Assembly: GCF_013602415.1 (NCBI RefSeq)
Contig: NZ_WPAG02000002.1
Coordinates: 4,095,480 to 4,159,479 of the forward strand
Direction: 5' to 3'
Length of the DNA stretch: 64,000 bases
Source: Rhodococcus sp. B50
GTDB taxonomy: Bacteria; Actinomycetota; Actinomycetes; Mycobacteriales; Mycobacteriaceae
Below, piece after piece: positions 9,064 to 17,436 of the stretch; the stretch's first letter is position 1; each line of letters begins with the position of its first letter. The notes beneath the pieces are model-generated. The model was given only the letters and a program-made list of their open reading frames with translations, was not told the DNA's origin and did no database searches. A program made the position numbers and the translations under genes.

Positions 9064-9807
9064 TCAGTGCGGCCGGAGGACGTCGCTCCTATCCTCGTGC
9101 GACGACCTGCGTACCCGGGCCAGTTGCGCCGACAGTTCCCGGACGAACGCGTCGACGGTGCCCGGGGCGACCCGGAGATCGGGGCCGGGGAGGAAGAGAT
9201 ACCGGCCGTCGTCCACGACGTCGAACCAGCCGATGTCGGCGACGGGTGCGTACCCCGGATGCGCGTACCGCAGGATACGGATGCTGCCGGTGGCCGAACG
9301 TTCGTGACGCAGCAATCGGCGCAACGACTCTGCGTGCGTGCCGCCCGCCGGACGACGGACCGCGCCGAACTCGGACGGCTCGAGCACCTCGCGGCTCGGT
9401 GCGATGCGTGCCGGTTCGCGGCCCGCTGCCACGACCGGCAGTTCCCCGACGATCACACCCGCGAGGTCTGTGGTCGTGGTGATGCGGATGTCGCCTGCGG
9501 CAGAGGCCTGACGGGTGAGGACGGCCTGCTCGCCGGTCGCGGCGGCGCGGACGAAGACCTCGCACGCCGGATCCGTCGCACGGCCGTAGACCTCTACCGC
9601 GACCTCACCGGTCAGCAGGATCCGTATCGCGTCGTCGAGGACCGGGTCGGGTGTCTCGTGCCGCCACGCCCGGGCGGCCTGCAGGTTCGCGACGTGCTCG
9701 TCCTCCCAGATCGCCGAGGTGCGGTAGCGCAGGGGGAAGGGGAACTCGTCGCCGCCGGCGGCGGTCCAGGAGGCCAGGAATCGGTCGGGGGTGAGATGTC
9801 GGTCCAC
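9064..9807 (-). CDS. EspG family ESX secretion-associated protein
   Basis: A 247-residue protein with the EspG pattern: an N-terminal strand-rich part beginning LTPDRFLASWTAAGGDEFPF, a central beta layer, and a C-terminal helix (VDAFVRELSAQLARVR). EspG proteins are cytosolic chaperones that bind the helical tip of cognate PE/PPE substrates of type VII (ESX) systems. The gene lies 4 bp downstream of the PPE-like gene, which is the expected partner. No ESX core genes (eccB, eccC, eccD, mycP) are in the window, so the pair is an orphan here. Confidence 0.75.
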   Translation of the reverse strand: MDRHLTPDRFLASWTAAGGDEFPFPLRYRTSAIWEDEHVANLQAARAWRHETPDPVLDDAIRILLTGEVAVEVYGRATDPACEVFVRAAATGEQAVLTRQASAAGDIRITTTTDLAGVIVGELPVVAAGREPARIAPSREVLEPSEFGAVRRPAGGTHAESLRRLLRHERSATGSIRILRYAHPGYAPVADIGWFDVVDDGRYLFLPGPDLRVAPGTVDAFVRELSAQLARVRRSSHEDRSDVLRPH

Positions 9808-9811
9808 AGCG

Positions 9812-11089
9812 TCAGGCCCCCAGTACCGGCGGTGCGGTGTCGGGCAGCGACCCGATCAGTTCGTTCCCGTTGTCGCCGGTGACGAGATAACTCGCCACAC
9901 GCTTGTCCTGCTCGTCGCCGCGGGACGACGCGGGTGGGATCATTCCCGGCATCATGCCGAACGGGCGTACGCCCGCGGCGCGCGTCGCGGCGGAACCGGG
10001 TCGGCCGGAGGCACCCCCGGCGGGTGTGGCCCCGGCGACGAGCGGAGTGGGACCCGCCGTGGGTGATGCCCCGGCGGCCGAACCACCACCCGGTAGACCA
10101 CCCCCGACACCTCCACCCGACCCGGAGTACGGAGAACCGTACGGCTGACCGGTCGGGCTCCCGAGGGCCCCGCTCGCTGCCGGGGAGGTGGACGCGGGAA
10201 GGGTCGCCGCGGGATCACTCGAACCGGCTCCACCTGCAGGAGCGGAGTCTTCCGCGCGTCTGTCCGTGTCTCCCGCGGGCGTCGACGCCGCCGTACGGTT
10301 CTGCGGTTCGGTAGGCGTCGGCCCGTCCGGAGCCCGTCCGTTCTCGCCCGAGATCCCCGCCGTGCCCCCCACCGACTGGGCGCCGTCGACCGCCGACGTG
10401 CCGTAGTCCTGGGGAACGAAGCCCTCGGTCGCGCGACTCGTGGTGGCGGCATACGGCGAGGGCAGTATCGGGACCGCCGTGCCGGAATCGCGGTAGTACG
10501 GCTTGTAGAGCACCTCCATCACCCGTACTGACTGGGCACGAACGGCCTCCTCCTGCCGGGCGGCGGCGGCACCCGCGACAGGATCGAGCGCGTACAGGAG
10601 AGACGACGTGTTCGCCGAGGGCGGGGGCACGGACGATCGCACCCGCTCGCCGACGTCGGCGGCGATACGGAGCTTCTCGGACGTCGCGCGTGCGGCGTCG
10701 GACAGTTGTTGTGCGGACTCGCCGAATCGCACGGTCGCGTCCATTGCCGCCTCGGCCGCCGCGCCCTCCCAGTGCTGGGAGACGAGCTTGCGGATCATCA
10801 GCGTGCCCCACGCGACGGTGAGGCTGAATCCCTTTCCGAGATCGGCCCATTCGGTGGCCAGGGTGGTCATCGCGACGGGGTTGATGCTCTGGGCCAGCCG
10901 GTAGATGTCGGCATGCTCCATGCCGTGGAAATTCTCGAACGCCGCGATGTACTCGGGATCGACTCCTGCGTCGATGCGCGCGGCCAGTGTGTCGTAATTG
11001 GACTGCCGGCGGGAGACGGAATCGGGCACCGGGGCATCGACCCCGATCGACACCAGTAGTCGATCGACGACATCGTCATTCATGGACAT
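9812..11089 (-). CDS. PPE-like / WXG-fold putative ESX substrate with Pro-Gly-Ser-rich tail
   Basis: A 425-residue protein. Residues 1-150 are predominantly helical and contain a W-x-G turn at residues 107-109 (QHWEGAAAEA), as in WXG100/PPE-type substrates. From about residue 220 the sequence becomes Pro/Gly/Ser/Thr-rich and ends in a short structured tail. The ATG at 11089 is chosen because GGAGGGGA sits about 10 bases upstream; ATG 11083 is also possible. Its placement directly before an espG homologue supports secretion through a type VII system. The exact PPE motif is absent, so the family call is moderate. Confidence 0.68.
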   Translation of the reverse strand: MSMNDDVVDRLLVSIGVDAPVPDSVSRRQSNYDTLAARIDAGVDPEYIAAFENFHGMEHADIYRLAQSINPVAMTTLATEWADLGKGFSLTVAWGTLMIRKLVSQHWEGAAAEAAMDATVRFGESAQQLSDAARATSEKLRIAADVGERVRSSVPPPSANTSSLLYALDPVAGAAAARQEEAVRAQSVRVMEVLYKPYYRDSGTAVPILPSPYAATTSRATEGFVPQDYGTSAVDGAQSVGGTAGISGENGRAPDGPTPTEPQNRTAASTPAGDTDRRAEDSAPAGGAGSSDPAATLPASTSPAASGALGSPTGQPYGSPYSGSGGGVGGGLPGGGSAAGASPTAGPTPLVAGATPAGGASGRPGSAATRAAGVRPFGMMPGMIPPASSRGDEQDKRVASYLVTGDNGNELIGSLPDTAPPVLGA

Positions 11090-11192
11090 GGACGACAGCT
11101 CCCCTCCGATGCTCTCGCGTCTCGAGGAGCCGACGGCGGCGCGATATCCCCCTGCCCATGTAGATCCCCCCGATCCGATGGTGGCGACGATG

Positions 11193-11795
11193 CTAACGCA
11201 CGGCACCGACCAGGCGCAGGGCAAGATCGCCATACAGGGCGCTGATCGTCGCGGCTTCGTCGTAGCGCCCCGAGGGGTACCAGCGGCAGATGTCCACGCA
11301 GAGCGACATCAGCGCGAGAGTGACACCTTCGGCGTCGGGAAGGGTGAACTCTCCCGACGCGTGGCCGGCGTCCACCACACTCCGCACGACCTGCGTCGTC
11401 TGCCGTCGCAGTCCGACGATCGTGCGGTAGTGCTCGCGGTCGAGCGCGACCAGCTCGTACTGGATCACCCGGCTCCACCGATGGTTCTCCGCCTGCCAGC
11501 CGGCGAAGCGGCCGACGACGGAGGCGAGGCGGTCGGCCGGATCGGCGTCGGGACGGTCGGCGGTCTCGACGACCCGCAGGGCGAGGGCGTGGCCCTCGTA
11601 GGCGATGGCGAAGAGGAGTTCTTCCTTGGACGGGTAGTGCGGGTACATCGCCGCAGGACTCATGCCGAGTCGTGCCGCGATCCGGCGGGTCGTGGTGCCT
11701 CCGTAACCGTGCTCCGCGAACTCCTCTATCGCGGCCGTGCGGATGCGGGCGGCGGCCTTGGATCCACCGACAACGTCGTCCCATGCATCACTCAC
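11193..11795 (-). CDS. TetR family transcriptional regulator
   Basis: A 200-residue TetR repressor. The N-terminal HTH spans AAIEEFAEHGYGGTTTRRIA through LGMSPAAMYPHYPSKEELL, followed by a ligand-binding helical domain. The GTG at 11795 follows GGAAG. It is divergent from the two-SDR operon at 12087, and the region between them contains two close palindromes (11852-11884), so it probably represses itself, the SDR operon, or both. Ligand unknown. Confidence 0.88.
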   Translation of the reverse strand: MSDAWDDVVGGSKAAARIRTAAIEEFAEHGYGGTTTRRIAARLGMSPAAMYPHYPSKEELLFAIAYEGHALALRVVETADRPDADPADRLASVVGRFAGWQAENHRWSRVIQYELVALDREHYRTIVGLRRQTTQVVRSVVDAGHASGEFTLPDAEGVTLALMSLCVDICRWYPSGRYDEAATISALYGDLALRLVGAVR

Positions 11796-11851
11796 GAGGT
11801 CTTCCGTTCCTGTCCGATTGCTGTTGACAAGCCCGCTACGGCATCGCACGA

Positions 11852-11884
11852 TAAGCGAGCGCTTAGAAATAAGCCAGTGCTTAT
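11852..11884. promoter_or_regulatory. Tandem palindromic operators for the divergent TetR
   Basis: Two perfect inverted repeats lie side by side: TAAGCG-AG-CGCTTA at 11852-11865 and ATAAGC-CAGT-GCTTAT at 11869-11884, with centres 18 bp apart. They share the half-site TAAGC/GCTTA. Their place between a TetR gene and a divergent target operon is what TetR operators look like; binding itself is inferred. Confidence 0.7.
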
Positions 11885-11995
11885 CGACTTGGTAACGGTG
11901 GGTGCGACGCGGGATCCTCTCCGCGCTGCTGCGTCTGCGGCAACATAGGATCCACCGAAGAGACGAATAGGACCTGGCTCTGAAAGACAGTGCTG

Positions 11996-12050
11996 TCCAA
12001 TAAAATTGGATACAGCCTGTTTGGTGGATGAGAAGGCGGTCGGCTATACA
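11996..12050 (+). promoter_or_regulatory. Putative promoter region of the two-SDR operon
   Basis: A perfect palindrome TCCAAT-AAA-ATTGGA lies at 11996-12010. Downstream, TTGGTG (12021-12026) and TATACA (12045-12050) could be -35 and -10 boxes with an 18-bp spacer, which would give a short leader before the ATG at 12087. The -35 match is weak. Confidence 0.4.
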
Positions 12051-12086
12051 GTTCCTGTAGGCCCCGTCACAGCGAGGAGATGACGT

Positions 12087-12848
12087 ATGTCCGTGCTCGA
12101 CCGCTTCCGTCTCGACGGCCGCGTTGCCATCGTCACCGGTGCCTCTTCGGGCCTCGGTGTCGCGTTCGCCCGAGGGCTGGCCGAGGCGGGCGCCGACGTC
12201 GTGCTCGCTGCACGCCGGGTCGACCGCCTCGAGAAGACCGCCGAACTGGTTCGTGAAGCCGGACGGCAGGCCGTCACGGTCGAGACCGACATCGCCGATC
12301 CCGAACAGGCGCAGCGCATGGTCGATCGGGCGGTCGAGCAGCTCGGCCGGGTGGACATCCTCATCAACAACGCGGGGATCGGCACGGCCGTCCCCGCGAC
12401 CAAGGAGACCCCCGAGCAGTTCCGGCAGGTCATCGACATCAACCTCAACGGATCCTATTGGGCGGCGCAGGCTGTCGCCCGTGTGATGCAGCCCGGTGGC
12501 GCGATCGTCAACATCTCGTCGGTTCTCGGTCTCACCACCGCCGGTCTGCCGCAGGCCGCGTACTCGGCCAGCAAGGCGGGCGTCATCGGCCTCACGCGCG
12601 ATCTGGCGCAGCAGTGGGGAGCGCGGAAGGGGATCCGCGTCAACGCCATCGCGCCCGGCTTCTTCCACACCGAGATGACGGACGAATACCAGCCCGGCTA
12701 CCTCGATTCCATGAAGCAGCGAATCATCCTCGGCCGGACGGGAGATGCCGAGGAGATCGCGGCCACCGCCGTGTGGTTGGCGTCCGACGCCGCTGCATAC
12801 GTCACCGGTCAGACCATCGCCGTGGACGGCGGACTCACCATCACCTGA
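12087..12848 (+). CDS. Short-chain dehydrogenase/reductase
   Basis: A 253-residue classical SDR. It has TGASSGLG at residues 17-24, NNAG at 94-97, catalytic Ser144, and Tyr159-x3-Lys163 (YSASK). The C-terminal dimer motif YVTGQTIAVDGGLTIT is intact. The ATG follows GCGAGGAGATGACGT. It is the first gene of an operon with the FabG-like SDR 30 bp downstream and is divergent from the TetR gene, which likely controls it. The family covers many hydroxy/keto substrates, so no substrate is assigned. Confidence 0.88.
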   Translation: MSVLDRFRLDGRVAIVTGASSGLGVAFARGLAEAGADVVLAARRVDRLEKTAELVREAGRQAVTVETDIADPEQAQRMVDRAVEQLGRVDILINNAGIGTAVPATKETPEQFRQVIDINLNGSYWAAQAVARVMQPGGAIVNISSVLGLTTAGLPQAAYSASKAGVIGLTRDLAQQWGARKGIRVNAIAPGFFHTEMTDEYQPGYLDSMKQRIILGRTGDAEEIAATAVWLASDAAAYVTGQTIAVDGGLTIT

Positions 12849-12878
12849 CGGCACCACCCACCCCTACGGAGGAACGCT

Positions 12879-13637
12879 ATGAGCCCACAACCCCGCACTG
12901 CCATCGTCACCGGAGCTGCACGCGGTATCGGCGCAGCCGTCGCGAAGCGCCTCGCCGGCGACGGGTACCAGGTCGCCGTCCTCGACCTCGACGAATCCGC
13001 TTGCAAGGACACCGTTTCGGCGATCGAGTCCGCCGGTGGCAAGGCACTCGCCGTGGGTGCCGATGTCTCCGACGAGAAGTCCGTTGCCGCTGCCGTGGAG
13101 AAGGTCGCCACCGAACTCGGCGAGCCGACCGTCCTGATCAACAACGCCGGCATCACCCGCGACAACCTGCTGTTCAAGATGACCGTCGACGACTGGGACG
13201 CCGTCATGAACGTGCACCTGCGTGGCGCTTTCCTCATGACGCGTGCCGTCCAGAGCTACATGGTCGACGCCAAGTTCGGCCGCATCGTCAACCTCTCGAG
13301 CACGTCGGCCCTCGGCAATCGTGGCCAGGTCAACTACTCGGCAGCCAAGGCCGGCATGCAGGGCTTCACCAAGACCCTGGCGATCGAGCTGGGCAAGTTC
13401 GGTGTCACCGCCAACGCCATCGCGCCGGGCTTCATCGCCACCGAGATGACCGCCGCGACCGCCGAGCGCCTCGGCCTGTCGTTCGACGACTTCAAGTCGA
13501 ACATCGCGGCCAACATCCCGGTCGGCCGCATCGGCGAGGTCGACGACATCGCCCATACCGCATCGTTCCTCGCCTCCGAGGGTGCGGGTTTCGTGTCCGG
13601 TCAGGTCATCTACGTGGCCGGTGGCCCGAGGGCCTGA
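12879..13637 (+). CDS. FabG-like 3-oxoacyl reductase (SDR)
   Basis: A 252-residue SDR close to 3-oxoacyl-ACP/CoA reductases. TGAARGIG is at residues 11-18, INNAGITRDNLLFKM matches the FabG pattern, and the catalytic residues are Ser140 and Tyr153-x3-Lys157 (YSAAK). The end YVAGGPRA replaces the usual DGG. A GGAGG ribosome site precedes the ATG. Being an accessory FabG next to a TetR-controlled SDR, it more likely acts on a catabolic 3-hydroxyacyl thioester than in housekeeping fatty-acid synthesis; this is inference. Confidence 0.85.
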   Translation: MSPQPRTAIVTGAARGIGAAVAKRLAGDGYQVAVLDLDESACKDTVSAIESAGGKALAVGADVSDEKSVAAAVEKVATELGEPTVLINNAGITRDNLLFKMTVDDWDAVMNVHLRGAFLMTRAVQSYMVDAKFGRIVNLSSTSALGNRGQVNYSAAKAGMQGFTKTLAIELGKFGVTANAIAPGFIATEMTAATAERLGLSFDDFKSNIAANIPVGRIGEVDDIAHTASFLASEGAGFVSGQVIYVAGGPRA

Positions 13638-13648
13638 TCCACTTCCGT

Positions 13649-13698
13649 ACGTCCGCGGCGCCGCGTCCCATCCGGGATTGCGGCGCCGCGGACGTTTT
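13649..13698 (+). terminator. Rho-independent terminator of the SDR operon
   Basis: Perfect 16-bp arms, 13649-13664 (ACGTCCGCGGCGCCGC) and 13680-13695, enclose a 15-base loop and are followed by a T-run at 13695-13698. It lies just after the FabG-like stop and before the DUF4287 gene. Confidence 0.85.
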
Positions 13699-13755
13699 CA
13701 GTGGATCGATCGGAACGGCCCGTCCTTGTCGGTCGCCGCGGTTAACCTCTCCGGC

Positions 13756-13968
13756 ATGAGCGAAAAGGTCAAGGGACCCGAGTCGTATTTCCCGTCGATC
13801 GAGCAGAAGTACGGACGCCCGATCGAGGAGTGGAAGACCATGATCCGTGCGTCGGATCTCGCCAAGCACATGGAGCTCGTGAACTGGCTCAAAGAGGAAC
13901 ACGGGATGGGACATGGGCACGCCAACGCTCTCGTCGCGCACACTCTGAAGGAACGGAAGACCGACTGA
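13756..13968 (+). CDS. DUF4287 domain protein
   Basis: A 70-residue protein of the DUF4287 family, recognised from SYFPSIEQKYGRPIEEW near the N-terminus and HGMGHGHANALVAHTLKE at the C-terminus. The ATG at 13756 begins the conserved domain; the frame extends upstream to 13582 but crosses the terminator, so the short start is used. The family is common in actinobacteria and has no assigned function. It converges with the CoA-transferase gene with 13 bp between stops. Confidence 0.8.
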   Translation: MSEKVKGPESYFPSIEQKYGRPIEEWKTMIRASDLAKHMELVNWLKEEHGMGHGHANALVAHTLKERKTD

Positions 13969-13981
13969 CGAGAGCGTCCGA

Positions 13982-15094
13982 CTACGGCAGGCGCGGTGGC
14001 GCCGTGCGGTAGGTAGCGGGGGTGGCGCTGAGCCGGATCGGGTTGGCGATCTGGCGCAGCGGAGCGTCCCGCTCGGGATCGTCGATCGACACCACCGGCG
14101 ACAGGCCGAGTCGTTCGGCGAGCGCGACCGCATCGGCGATGTCGTTGAGCGGACCGCACGGCACCCGGGCTGCGGTCAGGGCGTCGAACCACTCGTCGGC
14201 CGTCTTGGCCGAGAGCAACTCGTCGACGATCTTCGTCAGTTCCTCCCGGTTCGCGACACGGGCGGTGTTCGTGGTGAACCGGTCGTCGGAGGCGAGTTCG
14301 GGAGCGCCGAGAACCTCGACCAGCGAGGCGAATTGACGATCGTTGCCGACGGCGAGGACGAACGGTCGATCGGCGGTGTGGAACACCTCGTAGGGCGCGA
14401 TGCTCGGATGACGGTTGCCCATGGCCTTCGGCACCACACCCGCCGCGACATAGCCGGACGACTGGTTCGCCAGCGCCGACAGCAGAGATGACAGCAGGTT
14501 CACCTCGACACGCTGGCCCTCGCCGGTGCGGTCGCGGTGCCGAAGTGCGGCGAGAATTCCTACCGCAGCGTGCATTCCGGTGATGACGTCGACCACGGCC
14601 ACACCGACCTTCGTGGGTGTCGCCGGGTCGGGTCCGGTGATGCTCATCAAGCCGCCGACGGCCTGGATGAGCAGGTCGTAGCCGGGCAGATCGTTGTGTC
14701 CGCCGAAGCCGGTGATCGACGCGTAGACGATGCCGGGGTTGATTTCCCGGACCTGCTCGTATCCGAGTCCGAGCCGAGTCATCGTGCCGGGCAGGAAGTT
14801 CTCGACGACGACATCGGCGCGGGCCACGAGATCGCGTGCCTGCCCGAGTCCGTCGTCGGTGGTCAGGTCGATGGCCACCGATTGCTTGTTGCGGTTGACG
14901 CCGAGGAAGTAGGTCGACTCGTCGCCCACCCAGGGCGGGCCCCAGTGCCGGGTGTCGTCCCCGAAGCCGGGGCGTTCGATCTTGACGACCTCGGCGCCGA
15001 GGTCGGCGAGCAGCATCGTGGCGTAGGGGCCGGCGAGCACGCGACCGAAGTCGGCGATCACCAGCCCCTCGAGCGCACCGGGAGAGGTGGTCAC
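13982..15094 (-). CDS. Class III CoA-transferase (CaiB/BaiF), likely glutarate CoA-transferase
   Basis: A 370-residue family III CoA-transferase. ADFGRVLAGPYATMLLADLG opens the Rossmann-like domain, and the catalytic Asp is expected in the PGYDLLIQAVGGL segment. The GTG at 15094 overlaps the stop of the glutaryl-CoA dehydrogenase gene (GTGA), so the two are coupled. Because succinyl-CoA:glutarate CoA-transferases belong to this family and act one step before GcdH, I infer activation of glutarate (or a C5-C7 dicarboxylate) to its CoA ester. The reaction is inferred from context; the family call is firm. Confidence 0.82.
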   Translation of the reverse strand: MTTSPGALEGLVIADFGRVLAGPYATMLLADLGAEVVKIERPGFGDDTRHWGPPWVGDESTYFLGVNRNKQSVAIDLTTDDGLGQARDLVARADVVVENFLPGTMTRLGLGYEQVREINPGIVYASITGFGGHNDLPGYDLLIQAVGGLMSITGPDPATPTKVGVAVVDVITGMHAAVGILAALRHRDRTGEGQRVEVNLLSSLLSALANQSSGYVAAGVVPKAMGNRHPSIAPYEVFHTADRPFVLAVGNDRQFASLVEVLGAPELASDDRFTTNTARVANREELTKIVDELLSAKTADEWFDALTAARVPCGPLNDIADAVALAERLGLSPVVSIDDPERDAPLRQIANPIRLSATPATYRTAPPRLP

Positions 15095-16278
15095 CGGAAG
15101 GCTGCCTCGCCGGTCAGCGCCTTGCCGATGGTCAGCTGGTGCACCTCGGAGGTGCCCTCGTAGGTCAGCACCGATTCGAGGTTGTTGGCGTGCCGGATGA
15201 CCGGGTACTCCAGCGTGATTCCGTTGGCGCCGAGGATGGTCCGGCACTCACGAGCGATTGCGATGGCTTCGCGCACATTGTTGAGCTTGCCGAGGCTGAC
15301 CTGCTCCGGGGAGATCTCGCCGCGGTCCTTGATGCGCCCGAGGTGGTAGGCGAGCAGGTGGCCCTTGCCGACCTCGAGCGCCATGTCGGCGATCTTGGCC
15401 TGGGTGAGCTGGTAGCCGGCGAGCGGCTTGTCGAACACCTCGCGAGACTGCGAGTACTCGATGGCGGTCTCGAGGCAGTCGCGGGCGGCACCGATGGCAC
15501 CGAAGACGATGCCGAAGCGGGCCTCACCGAGGGAGGTCAGCGGTCCGCGCAGGCCCTTGGCCTTCGGCATCATCGCCGAGGCGGGGAGGCGCACGCCGTC
15601 GAGGACGAGCTCCGAGGTGACCGAGGCGCGCAGCGACAGCTTGGAGTGGATCTCCGGTGCGGAGAAGCCGGGGGTGTCGGTGGGGACGACGAAGCCGCGG
15701 ATGCCCTTGGCGCCCTCGTCGAGGTCGGTCTGCGCCCAGACGACGGCGACGTCGGCGATCGAGCCGTTGGTGATCCACATCTTGGTTCCGTTGAGGATCC
15801 AGTCGTCACCGTCGCGCTTCGCGTTGGTGCGCATCCCGGCGGGGTTGGAGCCGAAGTCGGGTTCGGTCAGACCGAAGCAGCCGATGGCCTCGCCTGCAGC
15901 CATGCGGGGGAGCCATTCCTGCTTCTGCTCCTCGCTGCCCCAGTGGTGGATGGAGAACATCGCGAGGGAGCCCTGCACGGAGACGAGGCTGCGGATACCG
16001 GAGTCGACGGCCTCGAGTTCGAGGCAGGCCAGGCCGTAAGCGGTGGCGCTCATGCCGGCGCAGCCGTAACCGTCGAGGTGCATGCCGAGCACGCCCAGCT
16101 GTCCGAGTTCCTTGGCGAGTTCGCGGGCCGGGAGCTTCGCTTCCTCGAACCACTGGGCCACGTGCGGGCGGATGCGCTCGTTGCCGAACTTGCGGACGGT
16201 GTCGCGGATATCGATCTCCTCCTGCTCGAGCAGGGAGTCGAGGGCGAAGAGCTGGGGCAGCGACTGAGCGTGGGACAT
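15091..16278 (-). CDS. gcdH: Glutaryl-CoA dehydrogenase-like acyl-CoA dehydrogenase
   Basis: A 395-residue FAD enzyme of the acyl-CoA dehydrogenase family matching glutaryl-CoA dehydrogenase, which oxidatively decarboxylates glutaryl-CoA to crotonyl-CoA. Visible signatures are DSGIRSLVSVQGSLAM, FGLTEPDFGSNPAGMRT, KMWITNGSIAD, and the catalytic glutamate at about residue 374 in YEGTSEVHQLTIG. It starts 121 bp from the divergent LacI gene's first possible ATG. A good promoter (TTGACG, 17 bp, TAGCGT) with four 12-bp repeats at the start site precedes it. It is co-transcribed with the CoA-transferase, giving a glutarate-to-crotonyl-CoA module. Confidence 0.85.
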   Translation of the reverse strand: MSHAQSLPQLFALDSLLEQEEIDIRDTVRKFGNERIRPHVAQWFEEAKLPARELAKELGQLGVLGMHLDGYGCAGMSATAYGLACLELEAVDSGIRSLVSVQGSLAMFSIHHWGSEEQKQEWLPRMAAGEAIGCFGLTEPDFGSNPAGMRTNAKRDGDDWILNGTKMWITNGSIADVAVVWAQTDLDEGAKGIRGFVVPTDTPGFSAPEIHSKLSLRASVTSELVLDGVRLPASAMMPKAKGLRGPLTSLGEARFGIVFGAIGAARDCLETAIEYSQSREVFDKPLAGYQLTQAKIADMALEVGKGHLLAYHLGRIKDRGEISPEQVSLGKLNNVREAIAIARECRTILGANGITLEYPVIRHANNLESVLTYEGTSEVHQLTIGKALTGEAAFR

Positions 16279-16300
16279 GGCTTTCTCCGGTGGTCGAGGA

Positions 16301-16348
16301 AACGTTTGTCAGAACGATTGCGAGAACGTTTGCACGAACGATTGCATG
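16301..16348. repeat. Four 12-bp tandem repeats, putative LacI operator array
   Basis: Units begin at 16301, 16313, 16325 and 16337 and follow AACG-T/A-TTG, alternating AACGTTTG and AACGATTG. AACGTT is the typical core of LacI-family operators. The array sits across and just downstream of the predicted gcdH start site and is divergent from the lacI-type gene. Confidence 0.7.
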
Positions 16349-16352
16349 GCAT

Positions 16353-16381
16353 ACGCTAAAGGCATGTTCCGGGCTCGTCAA
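16353..16381 (-). promoter_or_regulatory. gcdH promoter
   Basis: On the minus strand, TTGACG (16376-16381) is followed after exactly 17 bp by TAGCGT (16353-16358). Transcription would begin near 16346, inside the 12-bp repeat array, so a bound repressor would block it. Confidence 0.6.
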
Positions 16382-16422
16382 CCCGGAACGCGAACTCGAT
16401 GCGAGACAAGCAGGAGAGCCGA

Positions 16423-17430
16423 ATGCCCCGTCCCGACCGCGCCCCGACGCTCAAGGAGATAGCCGAGCGCGCCAGCGTCCACGTCTCGACGGCCTCTCGG
16501 GTGCTGCGCCAACCCGAACCGGTCGACGGCTGGTCGGACTCCGCCCAGCGGGTGCGCGAGGTCGCGGCCGAACTGGGATATCGACCCAACCTGTGGGCGG
16601 CGAGCCTGCGCACCCGCAAGACCACGACCCTCGGTGTCGTCATGCCGCGACTCACCGACGGGGTGGTCGCCACGACCTACCAGGGCATCGAGGAGGCCGC
16701 CACGAAGGCGGGTTACTCGGTACTGCTGTCGAGCCCTCCCGACGACCTCGACGCACAGCGTCGGGCAATCGCGCTGCTCGTGGGCCGGCAGGTCGACGGC
16801 CTGCTGCTGAGCAGCCTGCACCTTCCGGGCCGCGCGTTCGTCGAGTCGCTGGCACTCGGGTCGCTGCCGATTCTCGCGGTCACCCGGCACGCCGACGCAG
16901 GGTTGCCGTTCGTGGTGGGCGACGACTACCGGGGTGGGGCACTGGCCGCCCGGCACCTGCTCGACCGCGGCTACGACGACCTGGCGATCATCGCCGGTCC
17001 CGACCACGCCAGCACCGCCCGCGACCGTCGCGACGGCTTCGTCGACACCGTGAAGGACGCCTCGGTGTCGCTTCCGCCCGAGCGGGTCGTGCGGTCGAGC
17101 TTCGATGTCGCCGGAGGCGTGGAGGCCGCGCGTGCGCTGCTGGATCGCCCCGATCGCCCCCGCGCGATCTTCGCGGTCAGCGACACCATCGCGATCGGCA
17201 TCCTCGGCGTCGCCCGCGACCTGGGTCTGTCCATCCCCGGCGATCTCGCCGTGGTCGGTTACAACGACATCCCCGTCGTCGCACAGTTGCCGGTTCCGCT
17301 CACCACGGTCCGTTCACCCGCGCACGATATCGGGGTGACCGCCATCGAGCGTCTGCTCGAACTCGTGCGCACCGGAGAAACGGAATCGATGAAGCTGCCC
17401 GTCGAACTCGTCGCACGCGGATCGAGCTGA
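16423..17430 (+). CDS. LacI family transcriptional regulator
   Basis: A 335-residue LacI/GalR regulator. The HTH and hinge helix run through PTLKEIAERASVHVSTASRV, and the periplasmic-binding-like effector domain starts near TTTLGVVMPRLTDGV. The ATG at 16423 is preferred to 16399 because AGGAGA lies just upstream of it. It is divergent from gcdH, and the repeat array between them carries AACGTT cores, so it probably represses the glutarate module. Likely effectors are glutarate, glutaryl-CoA or a relative, which is inference. Confidence 0.88.
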   Translation: MPRPDRAPTLKEIAERASVHVSTASRVLRQPEPVDGWSDSAQRVREVAAELGYRPNLWAASLRTRKTTTLGVVMPRLTDGVVATTYQGIEEAATKAGYSVLLSSPPDDLDAQRRAIALLVGRQVDGLLLSSLHLPGRAFVESLALGSLPILAVTRHADAGLPFVVGDDYRGGALAARHLLDRGYDDLAIIAGPDHASTARDRRDGFVDTVKDASVSLPPERVVRSSFDVAGGVEAARALLDRPDRPRAIFAVSDTIAIGILGVARDLGLSIPGDLAVVGYNDIPVVAQLPVPLTTVRSPAHDIGVTAIERLLELVRTGETESMKLPVELVARGSS

Positions 17431-17436
17431 GCGACC

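Noticed and set aside
16301..16348. Possible CRISPR-like repeats
   Set aside because: The units are only 12 bp with no spacers and no cas genes; an operator array explains them better.
15139..16359. 406-codon plus-strand open frame
   Set aside because: It is the shadow of gcdH on the opposite strand, a common effect of high third-position GC.
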